A stretch of DNA of 64,000 nucleotides from JAUASW01 sp036880965 (GCF_036880965.1 NZ_JBAJMV010000001.1:868001-932000), one strand, 5' to 3'. Counted from the stretch's first letter, positions 9,753 through 18,130 are shown. Notes: generated from the sequence alone by a model not told the origin. Made by a program: numbers and translations.

Positions 9753-10580
9753 ATGAATGAAGGCCTGGCCCTGTCGCGCCACGCGCTGGCTCGCCGCCAG
9801 AATGCGCTGGCCGACATGCGCCGCTACCTGACGATCCAGGAACAGGACTTCCAGCTGCTGCGTGCCACGCTCCTGCAGTTCATGCACCGCTACCAGGGCG
9901 AGCTGGGCTCGCTCTATCAGGAGCTGGAGCATGTCGAGGGCCAGCTGCAGCGCATCGTGCTGGGCCTGGGTGGCACCGACATCGCGCCCCCCCCGAAAAT
10001 AACCCACGCCGCCATGCCGGCACTGGCCTCGCCCTTGCCGCCTCCGCCGGGCTTGCCGCCTGAGCCTGCCGCCTCCGGCGCGCCTGGCGAACCGCCGAGC
10101 TTGAAGCAACTCTACCGGCGTGCCGCCATGCGTCTGCACCCTGATCGCGTGCTCGGCGAGCCTGATCGCCAGCGCAGCCTGGTCAGCATGATGGCGGTCA
10201 ACGATGCCTATGCCCGCGAGGATCGCCAGGCGCTGGAGAACCTCCTGATCGCCGCCGGCGAAGACGCCGTACGTGTGACTGGCGAGAACATGCAGCCGCG
10301 CCTCGACTGGCTGCGCCGAGCCGAGCACATCGTGCAGGAGCGGCTGGGCGTCGTGCAGCTACGCCAACGGCAGCTTCAGGAGCACCCTCTGAACCGGCTC
10401 TGGCAGGCCGTCAGCAAGGCCGAGACCAAGGGCCTGCGCCCGCTGACGGTGATGGCCAACCGCCTGCGCACCCAGATCTCGGAGCGCCGCCGCGAACTCT
10501 ATATCGGCCAGCGGCTGCAGCCCGGCACCGCCCTGGCGCAGAGCTTTCTGAGCGAGCGCCGCACCCGTCTCGAGGCCTGA
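9753..10580 (+). CDS. J-domain-containing protein
   Basis: About 275 residues. An N-terminal helical or coiled-coil region (about 1-70) is followed by a Pro-rich linker (PLPPPPGLPPEP), a J-like segment SLKQLYRRAAMRLHPDRVLGEPDRQR with the HPD tripeptide at about 129-131, and another long helical region. HPD with its flanking helices is what stimulates DnaK ATPase in DnaJ proteins. There is no Gly/Phe or zinc-finger domain, so this is a type III (DnaJC-like) co-chaperone with an unknown client. ATG at 9753 is chosen; GTG at 9750 is equally possible, and CGGAGAG lies upstream. It is convergent with the next gene. Confidence 0.8.
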   Translation: MNEGLALSRHALARRQNALADMRRYLTIQEQDFQLLRATLLQFMHRYQGELGSLYQELEHVEGQLQRIVLGLGGTDIAPPPKITHAAMPALASPLPPPPGLPPEPAASGAPGEPPSLKQLYRRAAMRLHPDRVLGEPDRQRSLVSMMAVNDAYAREDRQALENLLIAAGEDAVRVTGENMQPRLDWLRRAEHIVQERLGVVQLRQRQLQEHPLNRLWQAVSKAETKGLRPLTVMANRLRTQISERRRELYIGQRLQPGTALAQSFLSERRTRLEA

Positions 10581-10592
10581 CTCGCGCTCGCC

Positions 10593-11405
10593 TCAGGCGT
10601 CGCGCGGGTCGCCCTGCAGATAGTGGCCGAAGACCTGCTGGAAGGCTTCGGAACTACGGTCACCCAGCTTGCCATCCTCGCGCAGAAAGATGCCTGGAAA
10701 GCGGTTCAGGAACTGCTGCAACTCCAGCGCACCCGGCAAGACCTTGGCGGGCGAATAGCGCAGTGCCGCGCTGCTCTTGGCCAGCGCCCTGGCCAGTTGG
10801 GCGTCGTTCGCGGTTGAGGCGAACGACGGCGCATCGACCAGCCCCAGCTCCGCCAGCCGGCGCAGCAAGGCCGCCGCCCCCACCTGCTTGCTGACCGCCG
10901 TGGGCGACCAGGTGCCGTCAGCCACATACTTGCCGCGGCTGTAGTGGCTGCTCATGCTCCACAGGTAGGGCGATTTGCACTCGGGGTGGTAGCTGCGATA
11001 GCCCCAGCCGTTGTAGCCCTCCCATTTGTAGAGAATGCCCGGCACACTCCAGTCGGACCAGCTGTCGTACCTGTCCAGCCGCAAGGCGTCATTGGCGCTC
11101 TGCTCCCAGGTGAACGGCGGCGTGCCAACCTTGGGCCGGCCGGCGGGCACCTGCACCGTGCGCTCGGCCAGAGGATCGCCGTTGTGCAGATGGCGCTTGA
11201 AGTCGAGCCCGCCTTCCATCGCATGCAGGACGGCCACCACGTACCAGGGAATGCCAAGCGGGTCGGCAACACCGCGATAGCGGGCCTCAGCATTGCGCAG
11301 TTGCTGCGTCATCTGATTCACGAGCGCCTGGCGCTCGGGCAGGATCTGGCAGCTGTCGAACAGCTGCTGATACTCGTTGCGCAGGGCTGTGGTCAATGCG
11401 GGCAT
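10593..11405 (-). CDS. Conserved lysozyme/muramidase-like protein
   Basis: About 270 residues. The middle part carries the conserved block VLHAMEGGLDFKRHLHNGDPLAERTVQVPAGRP, in which a His-Ala-Met-Glu motif provides a plausible catalytic glutamate of a lysozyme-like fold. GILYKWEGYNGWGYR and SPYLWSMSSHYSRGKYVADG follow, then a C-terminal segment that looks like a peptidoglycan-binding repeat (FLNRFPGIFLREDGKLGDRSSEAFQQVFG). No signal peptide is visible at the chosen start, ATG 11405 with GGAG 9 nt upstream; a TTG at 11432 would add nine residues. Cell-wall binding or cleavage is inference from these motifs. It is downstream of mobA on the same strand. Confidence 0.7.
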   Translation of the reverse strand: MPALTTALRNEYQQLFDSCQILPERQALVNQMTQQLRNAEARYRGVADPLGIPWYVVAVLHAMEGGLDFKRHLHNGDPLAERTVQVPAGRPKVGTPPFTWEQSANDALRLDRYDSWSDWSVPGILYKWEGYNGWGYRSYHPECKSPYLWSMSSHYSRGKYVADGTWSPTAVSKQVGAAALLRRLAELGLVDAPSFASTANDAQLARALAKSSAALRYSPAKVLPGALELQQFLNRFPGIFLREDGKLGDRSSEAFQQVFGHYLQGDPRDA

Positions 11406-11498
11406 GTCGCGGGCTCCAGGAAAGTCCGGCAAGCATCGGCCAGCCCGGCCCGGGCGCGCATCCCTAACTCACGGGTGGCTCGGGCTGCTTCACTGCAC

Positions 11499-12119
11499 CT
11501 ATCGCTCGCCCTGCCGCAGCTGCAGGGCCTGCAGTTCCTCGGCCGTATTGGCGTTGGCAAATGCGGCCGCATCTTCGAACATCACTTCGACGCATTCCTG
11601 CGCGCAGGCCCAAGCCTCGATCTTGCGTCGACCGCTGACCACATAGTCTTCGAGGCCGGCCTGCACGCTGGCCTTCATCAGGCAGAACACCGGCTGACGC
11701 TGCACCTTGCCACTTCCGTCGCGAGTGACAACCATGGCAATCTCCGCACCAGCCTCCTGCAGCGCACGTGCCAGGCGCGCCACCATGTCCAGAGGGAAGT
11801 TCGGCGTGTCGCAAGGCACGGTGGCCAGATAAGGCGTGCGACAGCGGTCCAGGCCGCTCAGAAAGCCCGCCAGCGGGCCGAGGAAGTCTGCCTCAGCGTC
11901 GCTGCAGACCGGCACACCAAGGCTCGCATAAGCCTTCAGGTTGCGATTCGCATTGATCAGCAAGGGGCCGACCTGAGGCGCCAGTCGGGCCAGCGCGTTC
12001 TGCGCCAGCGTGTGCCCGCGGAAGGGCAGCATGCCCTTGTCCACGCCGCCCATGCGGCTGCCCTGGCCGCCGGCAAGGAGGAGACCGGTAATCAGCGAAG
12101 GATCAAGTCCGGTTGACAT
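11499..12119 (-). CDS. mobA: Molybdenum cofactor guanylyltransferase
   Basis: Transfers GMP from GTP to molybdopterin to make the MGD cofactor. 206 residues. The nucleotide-binding motif LLLAGGQGSRMGGVDKG is at residues 13-29, followed by GPLAGFLSGLD and the metal-binding PCDTPNFP, all typical of MobA. No other moco genes are in view. It lies downstream of a strong terminator that ends the tRNA transcript and must therefore have its own promoter, which I could not pin down. Confidence 0.95.
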   Translation of the reverse strand: MSTGLDPSLITGLLLAGGQGSRMGGVDKGMLPFRGHTLAQNALARLAPQVGPLLINANRNLKAYASLGVPVCSDAEADFLGPLAGFLSGLDRCRTPYLATVPCDTPNFPLDMVARLARALQEAGAEIAMVVTRDGSGKVQRQPVFCLMKASVQAGLEDYVVSGRRKIEAWACAQECVEVMFEDAAAFANANTAEELQALQLRQGER

Positions 12120-12161
12120 GGTTCAGAAGCGCTGCAGGCGATCTTGTACAACAGGCCCAAG

Positions 12162-12199
12162 AAGGAGAAAAGGGCCTGATGCTTGCACATCAGGCCCTT
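12162..12199 (-). terminator. Intrinsic terminator of the tRNA-Pro / translation operon
   Basis: Perfect 12-bp stem AAGGGCCTGATG / CATCAGGCCCTT (12170-12181 with 12188-12199) and a 6-nt loop. On the minus strand it is followed by TTTTCTCC. It lies 20 bp beyond the CCA end of the tRNA. Confidence 0.9.
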
Positions 12200-12218
12200 C
12201 GGATTTCTCGCTATTCAG

Positions 12219-12296
<78 letters not shown>

Positions 12297-12332
12297 CTGA
12301 AGAGCGAGAGTATATACGATTTTTTCGCTCCC

Positions 12333-12737
12333 TCAGAGGAGCAGCGTCTCGCGAATCGCCTTGAGCTCCTGCCGGAGCTGGCCCATCGACATCTGCTCGC
12401 CGCTGTGCGGTGCCGCCACCTCGACAGGTTCGCCGAAATCGGCATCGGGCTCGAAGTCCTGCAGCGCTTCCATGCGCGCGGCGCCCAGATCGGAGAGCTG
12501 ATTGCGGGCCCCGCTGATCGTGAAGCCCTGGTCGTACAGCAGGTCACGGATGCGCCGGATCAGCAGCACCTCATGATGCTGGTAGTAGCGCCGGTTGCCG
12601 CGGCGCTTCATTGGGCGCAGCTGTGTGAACTCCTGCTCCCAGTAGCGAAGCACATAGGGCTTCACGCCGCACAGCTCGCTCACCTCACCGATGGTGAAGT
12701 AGCGTTTGGCTGGGATGGCTGGGAGCGCTTTCTCCAT
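12333..12737 (-). CDS. MerR-family transcriptional regulator
   Basis: 134 residues. An N-terminal winged helix-turn-helix is typical of MerR (RYFTIGEVSELCGVKPYVLRYWEQEF, then RRGNRRYYQHHEVLLIRRIRDLL). A short C-terminal region has no cysteines or recognisable effector domain. This is the small MerR-like protein that regularly follows ihfA in betaproteobacteria; its targets are unknown. ATG at 12737 is used because it begins MEKALPAIPAKRYF as in relatives; an in-frame upstream ATG at 12746 exists. Confidence 0.93.
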   Translation of the reverse strand: MEKALPAIPAKRYFTIGEVSELCGVKPYVLRYWEQEFTQLRPMKRRGNRRYYQHHEVLLIRRIRDLLYDQGFTISGARNQLSDLGAARMEALQDFEPDADFGEPVEVAAPHSGEQMSMGQLRQELKAIRETLLL

Positions 12738-12771
12738 TGAAATCAAGGGCTTCAGGTTGGGAGGTCAGACT

Positions 12772-13146
12772 CTACTCGAAGTCTTCCCCGGCAGGTGCAT
12801 CGCCTTGTACCTGGGATTTCAACTTGTGGCTGGCGTGGAACGTGACCACATTGCGCGCCTTGATCGGGATCGATTCGCCGGTGCGCGGGTTGCGGCCCGG
12901 GCGTGGCGCCTTGCGACGGATGTTGAAGTTGCCAAAGCCCGAAAGCTTCACATCGTCGCCACGCACCAGGGTCGCATGGATGATGTCAAAGAAGGCTTCG
13001 ACCATGTCCTTGGATTCACGCTTGTTCAGGCCGAGCTTGTCGAACAGCAGGTCGGCCAGCTCGGCCTTGGTCAGCGTGGGTGTTTCAAGGCTGGGCAGGA
13101 GCACGCTCAACGCGGCGGGCTTGATGTCTTCTTGGTCGTCGCTCAT
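12772..13146 (-). CDS. ihfA: Integration host factor subunit alpha
   Basis: DNA-bending nucleoid protein that forms a heterodimer with IhfB. About 124 residues, longer than E. coli IhfA because of an acidic N-terminal extension (MSDDQEDIKPAALSVLLPSLE). The core is canonical: TLTKAELADLLFDKLGLNKRESKDMVEAFF, VKLSGFGNFNIRRKAPRPGRNPRTGESIPIKARNVVTFHAS, with the intercalating Pro in the RPGRNPRTGE arm. The preferred start is ATG 13146; the frame is open to 13179. It follows pheT by 29 bp in the usual pheS-pheT-ihfA order. Confidence 0.96.
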   Translation of the reverse strand: MSDDQEDIKPAALSVLLPSLETPTLTKAELADLLFDKLGLNKRESKDMVEAFFDIIHATLVRGDDVKLSGFGNFNIRRKAPRPGRNPRTGESIPIKARNVVTFHASHKLKSQVQGDAPAGEDFE

Positions 13147-13175
13147 GGTCTCTTGGTCTCCTCCGCTGTTCTCGA

Positions 13176-15590
13176 TCAACCGCGCAGACGTGCGCCGAGC
13201 TTCTCACCCAGGGCCGCGAGCACACGGGCCACGGTCTGCTCGATGCGCTCATCGGTCAGCGTCGTCTCTTCGTCCAGCAGTTCCAGGCGCACTGCCATGC
13301 TGCGCTCCCCGGCCTGCATCTCGGCATTGGCCTGACCGGGCTTGAACACATCGAACAGCTTGGCGGAACGGACCAGGCCGTCCTGTGCGCCTTGAATGGT
13401 GCTGATCAGCGCGTCATGGGTGACCTGCTCGCCAACGATCACTGCGATGTCACGCAACACCGACTGCTGGCGCTGCACGCCCTGACCCTTGGGCAGGGTC
13501 AAGCTCAGCACCGCATCGAGGTCGAGCTCAAACAGCACCGGGGCAGAGGGCAGCTCATAGCCTTGGCGCCACTTGGGATGCAGCTCGCCGACGACACCGA
13601 TCTCCTGGCCATCCAGCAGCACGCGTGCGCTGCGGCCCGGATGCAAGGCCGGATGTTCTGCGGCCACGAACTGCAATTGGCGCGGCGCAAACAGTGATTC
13701 GAGGTCGCCCTTCACATCGAAGAAGTCAACCAGGCGATCACGCTGCGACCATTGCGATTGGTCTGCGGCTCCCCAGGCCAGCGCGGCCACGCGCATCGGC
13801 TGGCGCACGCCGGCGATGCTGCTGTCGCTCTCGACGATGGAGGCGTCACGCAGGAACACACGGCCGATCTCGAACACGCGCACGCGCGGGGCCTTGCGGG
13901 TCAGGTTGTAGCGCAACACCTGCACCAGGCTGCCGATCAGGCTGGTGCGCATCACGGCCAGCGGCGCGGCAATCGGGTTCAAGAGCTGGATCGGATTGGC
14001 ATTGCCCGCCAGCTCCTGCTCCCAACGCGCTTCGACGAAGCTGAAGTTGATGGTCTCGAAATAGTCGCGACCGGCAAGCGCGTGGCGCAGCGCATGCACC
14101 GAGGCACGCGACTCCGAGCGCACCTTGCCCACCACCGGCGCGAGCGGCGGCGTGTCCGGCAAGTTCGGATAGCCCAGGACGCGGATCACCTCCTCGACCA
14201 GGTCTTCCTCGATCTGGATGTCGAAACGCCAGCTCGGGGGCGTCACCGTCAGCGTGCCCTCGCCTTCCACGTAGTCGAGGCCGAGGCGCTGGAACACGGT
14301 CGCGCATTGCGCCTGGGTCAGCGGCATGCCGATGATCTTGGCGGCACGGGCTACGCGCAGCGTGACCGGCTTGCGGGCAGGCAACTGCGTCGTCTGGTCG
14401 TCCATGGGGCCAGCTTCACCACCGCAGATGTCGACGATCAACTGCGTGATGCGCTCGATGTGTTCGACCGTCTGCGCCGGATCGACACCACGCTCGAAGC
14501 GGTGACCAGCATCCGTCGAGAAGTTGAACTTGCGCGAGCGGCCGGCGACCGCCTTGGGCCACCAGAAAGCGGCCTCGACGTAGACGTTCCGCGTGTCGTC
14601 AGACACGGCCGTGGCGTCGCCGCCCATGATGCCGGCAAGCGACTCCACTTGCTTCGAATCGGCGATGACGCCCACCGTCTCGTCGAGCTCGATCGTGTTG
14701 CCGTTCAGGAGCTTCAGCGCCTCGCCCTGCTTGGCCCAGCGCACGGTCAGGCCATCGTGGATCTTGTCGAGGTCGAAGATGTGGCTGGGGCGACCGAACT
14801 CGAACATCACATAGTTCGAGATGTCGACCAGCGGCGACACCGAGCGTTGGCCGCAACGGGCCAGGCGCTCAACCATCCAGGCCGGCGTCTGCGCTTTGGT
14901 ATTGACGCCGCGCACGATGCGGCCGGAGAAGCGGCCGCAAAGATCAGCCGCTTCAATGCGCACCGGCAGCTTCGCGTCATGCTTGACGGCAACCGGCGTG
15001 AATTCCGGCTTCAGGAGTGGCGAGCCAGTCAGCGCCGAGACTTCCCGGGCGACGCCGTAGACGCTCAGGCAATGCGCCAGATTGGGGGTGAGCTTCAGCG
15101 TGAAGAGCGTGTCGTCGAGCTTCAGGTGCTCGCGGATGTTCTGGCCGATGGGCGCATCGGCGGCCAGCTCCAGCAGGCCACCGTGGTCCTCGGAAAGCTT
15201 CAGCTCACGGGCCGAGCACAGCATGCCGAAGCTCTCCACACCGCGCAGTTTCCCCTTGCCGATCTGGAAAGGCTTGCCGTCTTCGCCCGGGGGCAGTTCA
15301 GCGCCGATGGTGGCCAGAGGAACGCGAATGCCGGCACGCGCATTCGGCGCGCCGCAGACGATCTGCAGCGGCTCTGCGCCTCCAGCGTTGACCGTGCAGA
15401 CGCGCAGCTTGTCGGCATTTGGATGCTGCTCGGCCGACAGGATTTCGGCGACCACGATGCCATGGAAAGGCGGTGCCACCGGGCGCAGCTCTTCGACTTC
15501 CAGGCCGGACATGGTCAGCAGCTCGGCCAGCTCTTGGGTGTTCAGTGCGGGGTTGCAGAAGCTCCGCAGCCAGGACTCGGGGAATTGCAT
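13176..15590 (-). CDS. pheT: Phenylalanyl-tRNA synthetase beta subunit
   Basis: 804 residues, full length. The N-terminal domain MQFPESWLRSFCNP is followed by the OB-fold tRNA-binding part (VVAEILSAEQHPNADKLRVCTVNAG), the B3/B4 editing domain (VDISNYVMFEFGRPSHIFDLDKI), the B5 domain and the C-terminal ferredoxin-fold anticodon-binding domain (QQSVLRDIAVIVGEQVTHDALISTI). It pairs with PheS into the alpha2-beta2 enzyme that charges tRNA-Phe. It lies 44 bp downstream of pheS on the same strand. Confidence 0.98.
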   Translation of the reverse strand: MQFPESWLRSFCNPALNTQELAELLTMSGLEVEELRPVAPPFHGIVVAEILSAEQHPNADKLRVCTVNAGGAEPLQIVCGAPNARAGIRVPLATIGAELPPGEDGKPFQIGKGKLRGVESFGMLCSARELKLSEDHGGLLELAADAPIGQNIREHLKLDDTLFTLKLTPNLAHCLSVYGVAREVSALTGSPLLKPEFTPVAVKHDAKLPVRIEAADLCGRFSGRIVRGVNTKAQTPAWMVERLARCGQRSVSPLVDISNYVMFEFGRPSHIFDLDKIHDGLTVRWAKQGEALKLLNGNTIELDETVGVIADSKQVESLAGIMGGDATAVSDDTRNVYVEAAFWWPKAVAGRSRKFNFSTDAGHRFERGVDPAQTVEHIERITQLIVDICGGEAGPMDDQTTQLPARKPVTLRVARAAKIIGMPLTQAQCATVFQRLGLDYVEGEGTLTVTPPSWRFDIQIEEDLVEEVIRVLGYPNLPDTPPLAPVVGKVRSESRASVHALRHALAGRDYFETINFSFVEARWEQELAGNANPIQLLNPIAAPLAVMRTSLIGSLVQVLRYNLTRKAPRVRVFEIGRVFLRDASIVESDSSIAGVRQPMRVAALAWGAADQSQWSQRDRLVDFFDVKGDLESLFAPRQLQFVAAEHPALHPGRSARVLLDGQEIGVVGELHPKWRQGYELPSAPVLFELDLDAVLSLTLPKGQGVQRQQSVLRDIAVIVGEQVTHDALISTIQGAQDGLVRSAKLFDVFKPGQANAEMQAGERSMAVRLELLDEETTLTDERIEQTVARVLAALGEKLGARLRG

Positions 15591-15634
15591 GTTCTGTTCT
15601 CTTCAGGCGTTCGTTTGCGGGTTGTTCTTGCGGA

Positions 15635-16672
15635 TCACTTGAACTGACTCAAGAATCGCAGGTCGCCGTCAAAGAACAGGCGCAAATCGTTGACGCCGTA
15701 GCGCAGCATGGCCAGGCGATCGATGCCCGAGCCGAAAGCGAAGCCGATGTAGCGCTCAGGGTCCAGGCCCATATTGCGAATCACCTGCGGATGCACCTGG
15801 CCCGAGCCCGACACCTCCAGCCATCGGCCCTTCAAGGGGCCGGAGCCGAACATCATGTCGATCTCGGCACTGGGTTCGGTGAACGGGAAATAGCTCGGAC
15901 GGAAGCGGATGTCCATGTCCGTCGTCTCGAAGAACTGGTGCATGAAGTTCACATAGACAGACTTCAGGTCCTTGAACGAAACGTTCTCGCCAACCCACAG
16001 GCCTTCGACCTGGTGGAACATCGGCGAATGCGTGGCATCGCTGTCGACGCGGTAGGTGCGGCCCGGCGCAATCACGCGGATCTCGGGCATGGGCAGGCCG
16101 GCATCGATCAGCGCCTTGTGCTTCTTCACATGCTGGACCGCATGACGGATCTGCATCGGGCTGGTGTGGGTGCGCAGCACATGGCCGCCTTCGATATAGA
16201 AGGTGTCGTGCATCGAGCGGGCCGGGTGGTCTTCCGGCGTGTTCAGCGCCGTGAAGTTGAACCAGTCGTTCTCGATCTCGGGACCGTCGGCCACATCAAA
16301 GCCCATCGAGCCAAAGATGGCCTCGATGCGCTCCATGGCGCGGGTGATCGGGTGCAGGCCACCGGTGCCGCGGTTGCGGCCGGGCAGCGTCACGTCCAGC
16401 GCCTCAGCCTTCAATTGGATGGCCAACTCGGCATCGGCCAGCGCCTGGCGACGGGCAGCGAGAGCGGCTTCGATGCCGGTCTTCAAGACATTGATCTCCG
16501 CGCCGCGGGTCTTTTTCTCTTCAATCGGCAATGCGGCCAGGCCTTTCATCAGCTCGGTCACGCGACCGGACTTGCCGATGAATCGCGCCTTGGCGTTCTC
16601 CAGGTCAGCGGGCGTGGCAGCAGCGGCGAATTCCGCTTGCGCCTGTTGCAGCAATTGATCGAGATCGTTCAT
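15635..16672 (-). CDS. pheS: Phenylalanyl-tRNA synthetase alpha subunit
   Basis: Catalytic subunit, 345 residues. An N-terminal coiled coil is followed by class II motifs: motif 1 around GFDVADGPEIENDWFNF, motif 2 (THSPMFHQVEGLWVGENVSF) and motif 3 (GFAFGSGIDRLAMLRYGVNDLR). The phenylalanine-pocket segment FRPSYFPFTEPSAEIDM is present. ATG at 16672 has only a weak ribosome-binding site. A strong terminator-like hairpin lies just 37 nt upstream of the start (see that feature), so expression depends on read-through from rplT or on attenuation control. Confidence 0.98.
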   Translation of the reverse strand: MNDLDQLLQQAQAEFAAAATPADLENAKARFIGKSGRVTELMKGLAALPIEEKKTRGAEINVLKTGIEAALAARRQALADAELAIQLKAEALDVTLPGRNRGTGGLHPITRAMERIEAIFGSMGFDVADGPEIENDWFNFTALNTPEDHPARSMHDTFYIEGGHVLRTHTSPMQIRHAVQHVKKHKALIDAGLPMPEIRVIAPGRTYRVDSDATHSPMFHQVEGLWVGENVSFKDLKSVYVNFMHQFFETTDMDIRFRPSYFPFTEPSAEIDMMFGSGPLKGRWLEVSGSGQVHPQVIRNMGLDPERYIGFAFGSGIDRLAMLRYGVNDLRLFFDGDLRFLSQFK

Positions 16673-16699
16673 CGCGGGGCGATCGTTTCAGTTCGGGAA

Positions 16700-16740
16700 A
16701 CAAATAAGAAAAGGCCGAGCACCACAGGTGTTCGGCCTTT
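16700..16740 (-). terminator. Terminator-like hairpin in the pheS leader
   Basis: A 14-bp stem (16710-16723 with 16727-16740, one mismatch on the minus strand, core AAAGGCCG / CGGCCTTT) is followed on the minus strand by TTTTCTTATTT. Two further GC-rich hairpins (CCCCGG-TGCAAG-CCGGGG and a CTGCCGC repeat) lie between it and the rplT stop. Only 37 nt separate it from the pheS ATG, too little room for a separate promoter. It is therefore either a partial terminator or an attenuator. Confidence 0.75.
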
Positions 16741-16801
16741 AAAGGGCGCGCCCCGGCTTGCACCGGGGCTGCCGCTGCCGCTCGCGGCGGCAGACGGGCA
16801 A

Positions 16802-17158
16802 TTAAGCGAGAGCGGCCTTCACCTTGTCGAAGATGCTGGCAAAACCAGCAGGATCGTTGACGGCGAGATCGGCCAGGACCTTGCGGTCAATGTCGATCTG
16901 AGCCTTCTTCAGGCCAGCCACAAACTTGCTGTAGGTCAGTCCCAGACCGCGGCTTGCTGCGTTGATACGAGCAATCCACAGTGCACGGAACACGCGCTTC
17001 TTGGCACGACGGTCACGGTAGGCGTATTGGCCTGCCTTCATCACCGCCTGCTTGGCGATGCGGAAGACATTCTTGCGACGACCACGGAAGCCCTTGGCCA
17101 GAGCCAGGACCTTCTTGTGACGGGCACGAGCGGTAACACCACGTTTAACGCGAGGCAT
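16802..17158 (-). CDS. rplT: 50S ribosomal protein L20
   Basis: 118 residues, canonical L20: MPRVKRGVTARARHKKVLALAKGFRGRRKNVFRIAKQAVMKAGQYAYRDRRAKKRVFRALWIARINAA. It binds 23S rRNA early in 50S assembly and in many bacteria represses its own operon. A good ribosome-binding site (AAAGGAG) precedes ATG 17158. It follows rpmI by 29 bp. Confidence 0.99.
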   Translation of the reverse strand: MPRVKRGVTARARHKKVLALAKGFRGRRKNVFRIAKQAVMKAGQYAYRDRRAKKRVFRALWIARINAASRGLGLTYSKFVAGLKKAQIDIDRKVLADLAVNDPAGFASIFDKVKAALA

Positions 17159-17187
17159 ATTAAATCTCCTTTAGTTAAATGGTGGAA

Positions 17188-17391
17188 TTACAGGCCAGCG
17201 AAAGGCAACATTTGAGCCATGTGGCCCATGTTGGTTTCGTGGACGGTCACGGTGCCGCGCAGTTGGCGCTTGTTCTTCGTGGACTTCTTGGTCAGGATGT
17301 GGCGCTTGAACGCTTGACCGCGCTTGACGGTACCACCCGGACGAACGCGAAAACGCTTCTTCGCGCTGCTCTTGGTCTTCATTTTGGGCAT
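17188..17391 (-). CDS. rpmI: 50S ribosomal protein L35
   Basis: 67 residues, canonical L35: MPKMKTKSSAKKRFRVRPGG, HILTKKSTKNKRQLRGT. The ribosome-binding site AAAGGAG is 7 nt from ATG 17391. It sits between infC and rplT in the standard infC-rpmI-rplT operon, with a hairpin between infC and rpmI. Confidence 0.99.
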   Translation of the reverse strand: MPKMKTKSSAKKRFRVRPGGTVKRGQAFKRHILTKKSTKNKRQLRGTVTVHETNMGHMAQMLPFAGL

Positions 17392-17465
17392 GTTAGTGCT
17401 CCTTTTAAGTATGTCCCTGGGGCGGCTCCGATTCCTCGTTGCACTTGTTTGGCCTCAGGAGACTA

Positions 17466-17498
17466 ATAAGCCCGCCGACGACCAGATCGGCGGGCTGA
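17466..17498 (-). other. Hairpin between infC and rpmI (possible attenuator/terminator)
   Basis: A 10-bp GC-rich stem AGCCCGCCGA / TCGGCGGGCT with a short loop, followed on the minus strand by TATTAG. The U-run is short. In other bacteria this intergenic region holds L20-dependent or processing structures; here only the hairpin itself is seen. Confidence 0.5.
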
Positions 17499-17514
17499 AA
17501 CTGCCAGAAACGCT

Positions 17515-18060
17515 TTAGCGCTTCTTTGGTGCAAGCACCATGATCATCTGCCGGCCTTCGAGCTTGGGCATGTTCTCGACCACCGACACGTCTGCCAGCT
17601 CGTCGCGAATCCGCTCCAGCAGGCGCATGCCGATGTCCTGGTGGGTGATTTCGCGGCCGCGGTAACGCAGCGTCACCTTGCCCTTGTCACCATCCTCGGC
17701 GATGAAGCGGCGCAGATTGCGCATCTTGATCTGGTAGTCGCCTTCGTCCGTACCCGGGCGGAACTTGACTTCCTTGATCTCGATGACCTTCTGCTTCGAC
17801 TTCGCTTCGGCCGCGCGCTTCTGCTCGATGTACTTGAACTTGCCGTAGTCCATCAACCGGCACACGGGCGGGTTGGCGGTGGGCGAGATTTCAACCAGAT
17901 CGACGTCCAGGTCACCCGCCATGCGCAGGGCTTCCTGGATGCTCACGACGCCAATGGGCTCATTTTCCGGGCCATTCAGGCGGACTTCGGGAGCAAGAAT
18001 TTCACGGTTCAGCCGATGCTTTCGCTCAGGAATAGCTCGACGGTCAGCAAAAGTAGCGAT
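17515..18060 (-). CDS. infC: Translation initiation factor IF-3 (AUC start codon)
   Basis: Prevents 30S-50S association and proofreads start codons. The first in-frame ATG or GTG would cut into the N-domain; extending upstream restores LNREILAPEVRLNGPENEPIGVV, the conserved IF3 N-terminus. The best start is ATC at 18058-18060 (reading I/M-ATFADRRAIPERKH), with AAGGTAAG 7 nt upstream, giving 181 residues. AUU/AUC/AUA starts are the hallmark of infC, through which IF3 represses its own translation. The C-domain contains YKFKYIEQKRAAEAKSKQK-type basic helices and ends MIMVLAPKKR. It lies downstream of thrS by 70 bp. Confidence 0.96.
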   Translation of the reverse strand: MATFADRRAIPERKHRLNREILAPEVRLNGPENEPIGVVSIQEALRMAGDLDVDLVEISPTANPPVCRLMDYGKFKYIEQKRAAEAKSKQKVIEIKEVKFRPGTDEGDYQIKMRNLRRFIAEDGDKGKVTLRYRGREITHQDIGMRLLERIRDELADVSVVENMPKLEGRQMIMVLAPKKR

Positions 18061-18130
18061 GGTGCTTACCTTTCAATGGACCCAAGGCGAGGCCCGACAA
18101 GAACGAAAGCGCGCCCTGGATCGAACCTCA

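Noticed and set aside
16673..16726. 17-codon ORF (GTG start, LFLF) ending on the pheS ATG as a pheM-like leader
   Set aside because: It starts inside the 3' arm of the hairpin and has only two Phe codons, so it cannot control formation of that hairpin.
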